In this document: piece by piece, positions 59,284 to 64,000 of the stretch
Position numbering within the stretch: the first letter of the stretch is position 1
Layout: each line of letters starts with the position of its first letter
From: Gentiana macrophylla
Lineage: Eukaryota > Streptophyta > Magnoliopsida > Gentianales > Gentianaceae
Reading direction: 5' to 3'
Assembly: GCA_026214975.1 (NCBI GenBank)
Contig: CM047810.1
Location: forward strand, 39,504,806-39,568,805
Length of the DNA: 64,000 bases
Program-made: the position numbers and the translations under genes
Notes under the pieces: model-generated
The model's input: the letters and a program-made list of their open reading frames with translations, nothing else
The model's database searches: none
What the model was told of the DNA's origin: nothing

Positions 59284-60865
59284 TTTTCATAAGATAGTCC
59301 TATATGTCTTGGATCAACTAATCAAGATTCCTACCATTAATGTTGAACCATTAGGCAAAAAGAGTGATTGGTTCAGCTACATTACAAAGAGGACTATATG
59401 TCTTGGATCAACCAATCAAAATTTCTGCCATTAATGCTGTTGAGAATAATACTTTGTTTGATAGGCTAGATGATTCACTTTTGTGGCATTATAGACTAGG
59501 ACATCTACCAGATAAGAGATTTCAAGTTATTAGTTCTCAGACTACTGATGTCAAGTTTTGTGAACATGACCTTTGTTATATTTGTCATATATGGCAATGC
59601 TAAAGAAAACCCATTTCCTTTAACTACTACTACAACTACTACTACTACTACTACTACTATAAATGCTAATTTTGAATTTGTTCATATGGATATTTGGGGC
59701 CCTTTGAAGCACCATATGGTGAATGGAAAGCTATATTTTCCGATCATTGTAGATGATTTTTCCAAGTTTACTTCGGTTTTCTCTCATGAGACACAAATCA
59801 AACCTCTGTTCTTGTTAAATCTTTTGTTAAGTTTGTTTCTACTCAGGTTTAATAAAATTATTAAAGTGATTAGGTCTAATAATGGGGTTGAGTTTCACTC
59901 ACAGATTTTTATGATCGCCATGGCATTACACATCAGACATTATGTGTCGCACACCGGAAAGGTAATGGTATTATTGAAAGGAAACATTAGCATCCGCTTA
60001 ATGTTGCCAGGGTCTAAGGTTTCAGAGTAACTTACCCATAATGTATTGGGGTTTTTGTCTTTCACATGCTGTAAAATTAATTAATGCAACACCTACACCA
60101 CTGCTGAAGGAAAGCACTCCTCATGAGGTGCTTTATGGCACCGGACCAGATTATTCTGTGTTCAAAGTTTTTGGTTGCTTAGTTTTCTCTTGCACATTTC
60201 AGCAGTATAGAACAAAGTTTGATTCCAGATGTAGGACTTGTGTCTATCTTATAAACTAAAACACTTCCAAGGGTGATATACTCCTGGACATCACCAACAA
60301 AGGCATTTTTGTTGCCAAAAATACTCAATTTCATGAGACTTATATTCCTCTATTCCAGCAGGTACTAGGAAAGGCTAGATATTTTTCTCGATATGCCACC
60401 CCATTACCAGTCATGAACAATTTCGATGATCCATTTGAATGATTCAAGAGAGCAATCGACACAAGATCGATTCAGCTTGAGGTTTTTTGTGAATGCAATG
60501 CTTCAGTCAACCAGGCACTTGCACATTTTCAATTGAGGAGACCAAAGAAGGACAAGAAAAACACCAACCTTTTACCAACGTTGTGCTCGTGTAGTTCAAA
60601 CAGACACCACATCCTGGCTGAGTGAGGTGATGAATCAAGAAACTTTCAGTATAGTATGTCAGATATATTAATGCCATTGATGCTATTAAAGAACCTAAGA
60701 CTTACAACCATGCCATTAAGTTTGATGAGTGGAAATAATCCATGCCAAAAAGAGATTGAAACTTTAAGGACCACTCATGCTTGGGAGATAGTTACTTTAC
60801 CTCCAGGAAAGAAGCCTATTAAGTGAAAATGGGTGTATAAAATAAATTACAACCCTGATGGTTCA
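59284..60865 (+). pseudogene. copia integrase to RT-start fragment
   Basis: Pre-integrase: GLYVLDQPIKISAI, LLWHYRLGHLPDKRFQ and a C-x2-C (59364-59603). Integrase: FVHMDIWGPLKHH, PIIVDDFSKFTSVF, IRSNNGVEFHSQ (usually T/SDNG..F), INATPTPLLKESTPHEVLYG, FKVFGCLVFSCT. RT start: WEIVTLPPGKKPIK-stop-KWVYKINYNPDGS, where the frame is cut by the LTR at 60866. A (CTA)n microsatellite at 59622-59658 expands a Thr run inside integrase. The segment encoding YVLDQ.IKI is duplicated about 100 bp apart (59300 and 59395). Confidence 0.85.
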
Positions 60866-61790
60866 TGACGATGCTGGATATCGTCAAGTATGTAATCCGG
60901 GTCTGAAACACTCTAGGACGACTTATCAAGAACCTTTAACAATGGAGATGGTGAGTGTGATATGATTTAGACTGAGCCTGAGAGTTAGTTTATCTCAAGT
61001 TTCCTACGTATCCAATGCGTGTAATTGGAATAAAGTCTTTCGTAGTTCCTTAGGGTTGTTTTTATAAGGGGCGTCTTGCCCTCTTTTCTTGTTGGACAAG
61101 GTGACGAATCTTAAACGCTAAGGATTAATTCGAGTAAATCCCTCTAATAAGGGATAATTAAGATAGCATTTAAATCATGAGATCAGCGTCCTATAATCAC
61201 GGGATTCTTCCCATCGTTATCCTATTTAATAGGCCCATGTGCAAATTACCCATATAAGGAGAGGCCCAGACATCTTGCATTTGGCTCCTCGGGTCGTCTC
61301 GACCAGGTTACTCTGACCTAGTCCTTCCGACATGACCGAGCCGCCTGCGGTGGTCGTGTCGGGAGGACATAGACGACCTCCCACCTGGGGTAAGGTTTGA
61401 CTAATGTGGAGCCCTTTGCCCCAATACTTTTCCATCTAGATATTTCAAGGCCACTCCCTGAGTGACACGTGGTGAGGTCTACTCTGGCTATCATCATAAG
61501 CCCCCCAGGTCTGACCAAACCTTGTTAGGGTAGGGCGGACTTGACTTAGGCAGAACGCAGCTCTGCTACTCCACAGAGTCGAGGTTAGCCTTGCCACATG
61601 GCTGCGTTGCTGTCATTAGTTATCTATGTCAGGCACATAAAACGAAGTTTCTCTACACGCTTTAATGATGGGGCAATTTTCCCCATACTATTTTTTGGGG
61701 TTTATAACCCCTATGTCTTGTCACGTCTCTTCAGACGTTACACAAGTTCATTTAAACCCGAGATTGAAGCTGCCGGTTGCTATTCCAACT
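60866..61790 (+). repeat. LTR of the PF04195-type element (+ copy)
   Basis: Starts TGACGATGCTGGATATCGTC inside the copia RT frame. Shared words with the - LTR at 40.1-41.3 kb: ATTTAGACTGAGCCTGAG, CCTACGTATCCAA, GGAATAAAGTC, CGTAGTTCCTTAGGG, then a TTTATAAGGGG box. The 3' border is approximate. Confidence 0.6.
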
Positions 61791-61850
61791 TTCATCTTCT
61801 TCAAAAGCAAGTAAGCATTTTCTGACTTCTCCACTTTGTTTCTGTATTGT

Positions 61851-62843
61851 TCATGAGTGAGCCAGTAATTCTGACTGATAGTTCAATCGAAGCCTTAATT
61901 GAGTCTGAAACAGAATCGGAGTGTGAGTCCTCCCATTTTAGGGTTAACATTGAGAAACCCGTTCTTCCACTGGTCGAAAACTCTGTCTCCAAACCTATAA
62001 TCAATCATAGAGGATTTGAACACTTGGTTCTAGCCCCCTGGTATGATCCCTCATACACCGGTCCTCCATGCTCCTCTGGTACTTCCAAATTCGTTCTGAC
62101 TTTAAAAGCACACATGGCCTTAAAATCTTAAGCTGCTTGTCACGGGATCGATTCTAATCTGACCAAGAGGGATTTGGCCTCTGTCTACAAACAATACAAG
62201 TTAACTAACCCCTTATTTGACACCAAGATCCCTGCTCCTGGCGTCTATGCTTACCAAGCCCCGGAAGGTTATTGCGCCGTCTACCGAGACCAACTCCTTT
62301 GTGTCTTGAGGTTTCCCGTGTGTCCATCAATATTGGCTGTCCTGCAGCACTATGGCCTGGGTCTCGCCCAAATCATACCCAACGGTATAAGGGCCATAGT
62401 AGGTTTTTCCATATGGTGTCGATGTGCTTGTATCCCTTTTACCATCAAATATTTCAGACTCTTCCACCAGTGTAAGCAGGTGCCTGACTAGGCTGGGTAT
62501 TACTGCTTCCCGCGCTGAGGAGATTCTGTGAACGACGTTCGGTTCATAGAGAAGGGAGGGACTTCTTAGAAAAACTGGAAGCGCCGGTTTTTCTTCATTT
62601 GTCCTGAGGTAGAAATGAACCTCGGCAGGTGGAATACGGCCGACCTGGGTAACGAACCTCGGCCCATGGATGTTGATAAGAAATTCCTAGACGATGTCAG
62701 GAAGTGTGTTATCTATATCGGCATAAAGAAGTATTCAACTTCTTTGATTGAGTCTGCCAAATTATAAACCGTTGGGCTTGACCCTTACAAAGAATTAACC
62801 AAAAAGGAATATGAAACTCGTAGGGTTTTACTTGTTGTATATT
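61851..62843 (+). pseudogene. 'putative gypsy-type transposon' ORF (PF04195-like), + copy
   Basis: ATG at 61852 gives MSEPVILTDSSIEALI, an acidic N-terminus. After a stop near 62131 the conserved domain follows: YKQYKLTNPLFDTKIPAPG, AYQAPEGYCAVYRDQLL, LRFPVCPSILAVLQHYGLG, AQIIPNGIRAIVGFSIWC. A further piece after frameshifts includes WKRRFFFICPEVE (about 62570-62610). It aligns with the - copy at 39.4-40.0 kb. The ORF is cut at 62844 by another LTR, so the C-terminal coiled coil is absent here. Confidence 0.65.
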
Positions 62844-64000
62844 TGATGGGAGTCAACTTTACGTGACTCCGGTGCATTAATTACCCCCGTTTATCACACT
62901 TTCAACACAATTTTGGGTAAATTAGACCATTTTCGGGGTGATATCGTGAGCTTATGGCACGGGGAACGAATCCGTTACTTTGATGAATTCATACCCCTTT
63001 TTGTTGATATTAACCCCATTCCCGAGCACTTTTACCCTCTGGAATTGTTTGGATGTTGTGGTGGTTTGTGATATTGAAGGGTATTGGTGTCTCGAGGACC
63101 CGGAAGGTGACGATTTATGGTGAAAAAGCATGACCGAGGCAAGACGAGGGCCTAAAAAGGGAAAAAGTGAAGATTTGGGGAAACAGGGTTCAAACGCACG
63201 CTTGAATCCCCAAACGCGTTCTCAGCCTTTAAACGCGCTTGAATCCCCAAACGCGTTCCCAGTTCGAACGATTCGTGAGTTGAAGCCCTCTAAACGGACG
63301 CTTGGGAACCAGGCCAAACGCGCGCTCCAAGATCCTAAACGCGCGTTGAACCTTCCTAAACGCTGCCCGGATGAAGAACGATCAAGTCCCCGCCTGCATT
63401 TTATGTAACGCACGCTCGTTCCGATAAGCGAGACGCGACGCTTGAAGATCCTAAACGCGCGCTCCAGCCCTTTTTAAACGCCGCGTTTGGACCATTTTTT
63501 GCAAGCAGATTTTCCCTTCACCTATAAATACCCCCCCTTAGACATTTTCTTGGATATCAAGCTTTTCTTAGCAAAACTCTACCCATTTATTGCTCGAATT
63601 TTGTAATAGCTTAGAATACTCTCTCTTAGTGTAAATCAACAACATCTTAGCTTAATCTTTCTATTTCTTAGCTTAGATTTTCATTCCAAACACTAAGAGA
63701 CCACCTTTTAATTACTTTTATTTTGTACTTTTGGATCTCAACTCAATTTCTGCAATTTAATGGTATATTTCTCTTCTCTTTTACTTGTTATGGCTCTTAT
63801 TTACTGTTTTGTGCATGTTTTGATTAGTATAATGAGTAGCTAAACTTCTACATAGTCGAATCATGTGAAATTTGGTGAAATCACCCTTTGGGTGATGAAA
63901 TTGGGAGTGGGTAGTGCTTTTTATCATTATATCTTGCTTGTTTCATGTCTTAGAACTTGTTATAACAGATTTGGGCTAGATTGATCACCTAGGACAAAAT
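62844..64000 (+). repeat. gypsy LTR, partial (runs off window)
   Basis: Starts TGATGGGAGTCAAC inside the preceding ORF (the LTRs at 26606 and 34853 also begin with a TGATG.-AGTCAAC-type word). It contains the AACGC-type repeat arrays and a TATA box (TATAAATA at 63523). The 3' end lies outside the window. Confidence 0.65.
63192..63481 (+). promoter_or_regulatory. arrays of AAACGCG word upstream of TATA
   Basis: AAACGC or AAACGG starts at 63192, 63212, 63231 and 63249; at 63292, 63316, 63337 and 63358; then (with variants near 63406) at 63453 and 63476. Spacings are 18-24 bp. Several copies contain a palindrome (AACGCGTT or AACGCGCGTT). The TATA box is about 40 bp after the last copy. Confidence 0.75.

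Overview
The window is repeat-rich nuclear DNA from a flowering plant, most likely a eudicot. Plant-type Ty3/gypsy (Athila-like) and Ty1/copia retrotransposons dominate it. There is one plant TMK-type receptor kinase gene with a conserved intron, and pseudogenes of two housekeeping eukaryotic genes (IMP4 and coatomer beta). No organelle genes, rRNA or tRNA genes were seen. Almost everything outside the kinase is transposon-derived and decayed, so the real gene density is about one gene in 64 kb.

Layout. 1-13.2 kb: a decayed Athila-like gypsy element on + (gag, protease, RT, RNase H, integrase, two accessory 'env-like' ORFs, 3' LTR), its 5' end outside the window. 13.2-15 kb: a copia LTR remnant, then coatomer-beta pseudogene pieces in head-to-head inverted orientation. 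15.0-19.7 kb: a nearly full copia element that has lost most of its 3' LTR. 20.9-24.4 kb: an intron-containing (unprocessed) IMP4 pseudogene with internal duplications. 24.7-29 kb: copia gag and pol fragments and a gypsy LTR, all on -. 29.1-33.5 kb: a gypsy LTR split by a Mutator-like DNA element (10-bp target duplication) and by a solo copia LTR (5-bp duplication). 33.5-41.3 kb: gypsy-type elements on -, including an Athila-like accessory ORF, a 'putative gypsy-type transposon' ORF and its LTR, split by another solo LTR with a 5-bp duplication. 43.2-43.7 kb: a miniature LTR element (TRIM). 47.0-49.9 kb: the TMK-like receptor kinase on -. 51-55.8 kb: a copia LTR between a polypurine tract and a primer-binding site plus gag. 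58.2-64 kb: a Helitron fragment, a copia pol fragment, a gypsy-type LTR plus ORF, and a further gypsy LTR, arranged as successive insertions.

The most unusual signal is regulatory. Several unrelated gypsy LTRs carry, just upstream of the TATA box, pairs of a short palindromic word spaced about two helical turns apart (18-24 bp). The pairs often recur every 65-100 bp. The word differs by family: CGGATCGATCCG, GGTAGGTG-NN-CACCTACC, GACG-NN-CGTC, AACGCG-type. In the Athila-like element the same paired word also sits in front of each of the two accessory ORFs. This suggests internal promoters, or sites for an element-encoded DNA-binding protein.
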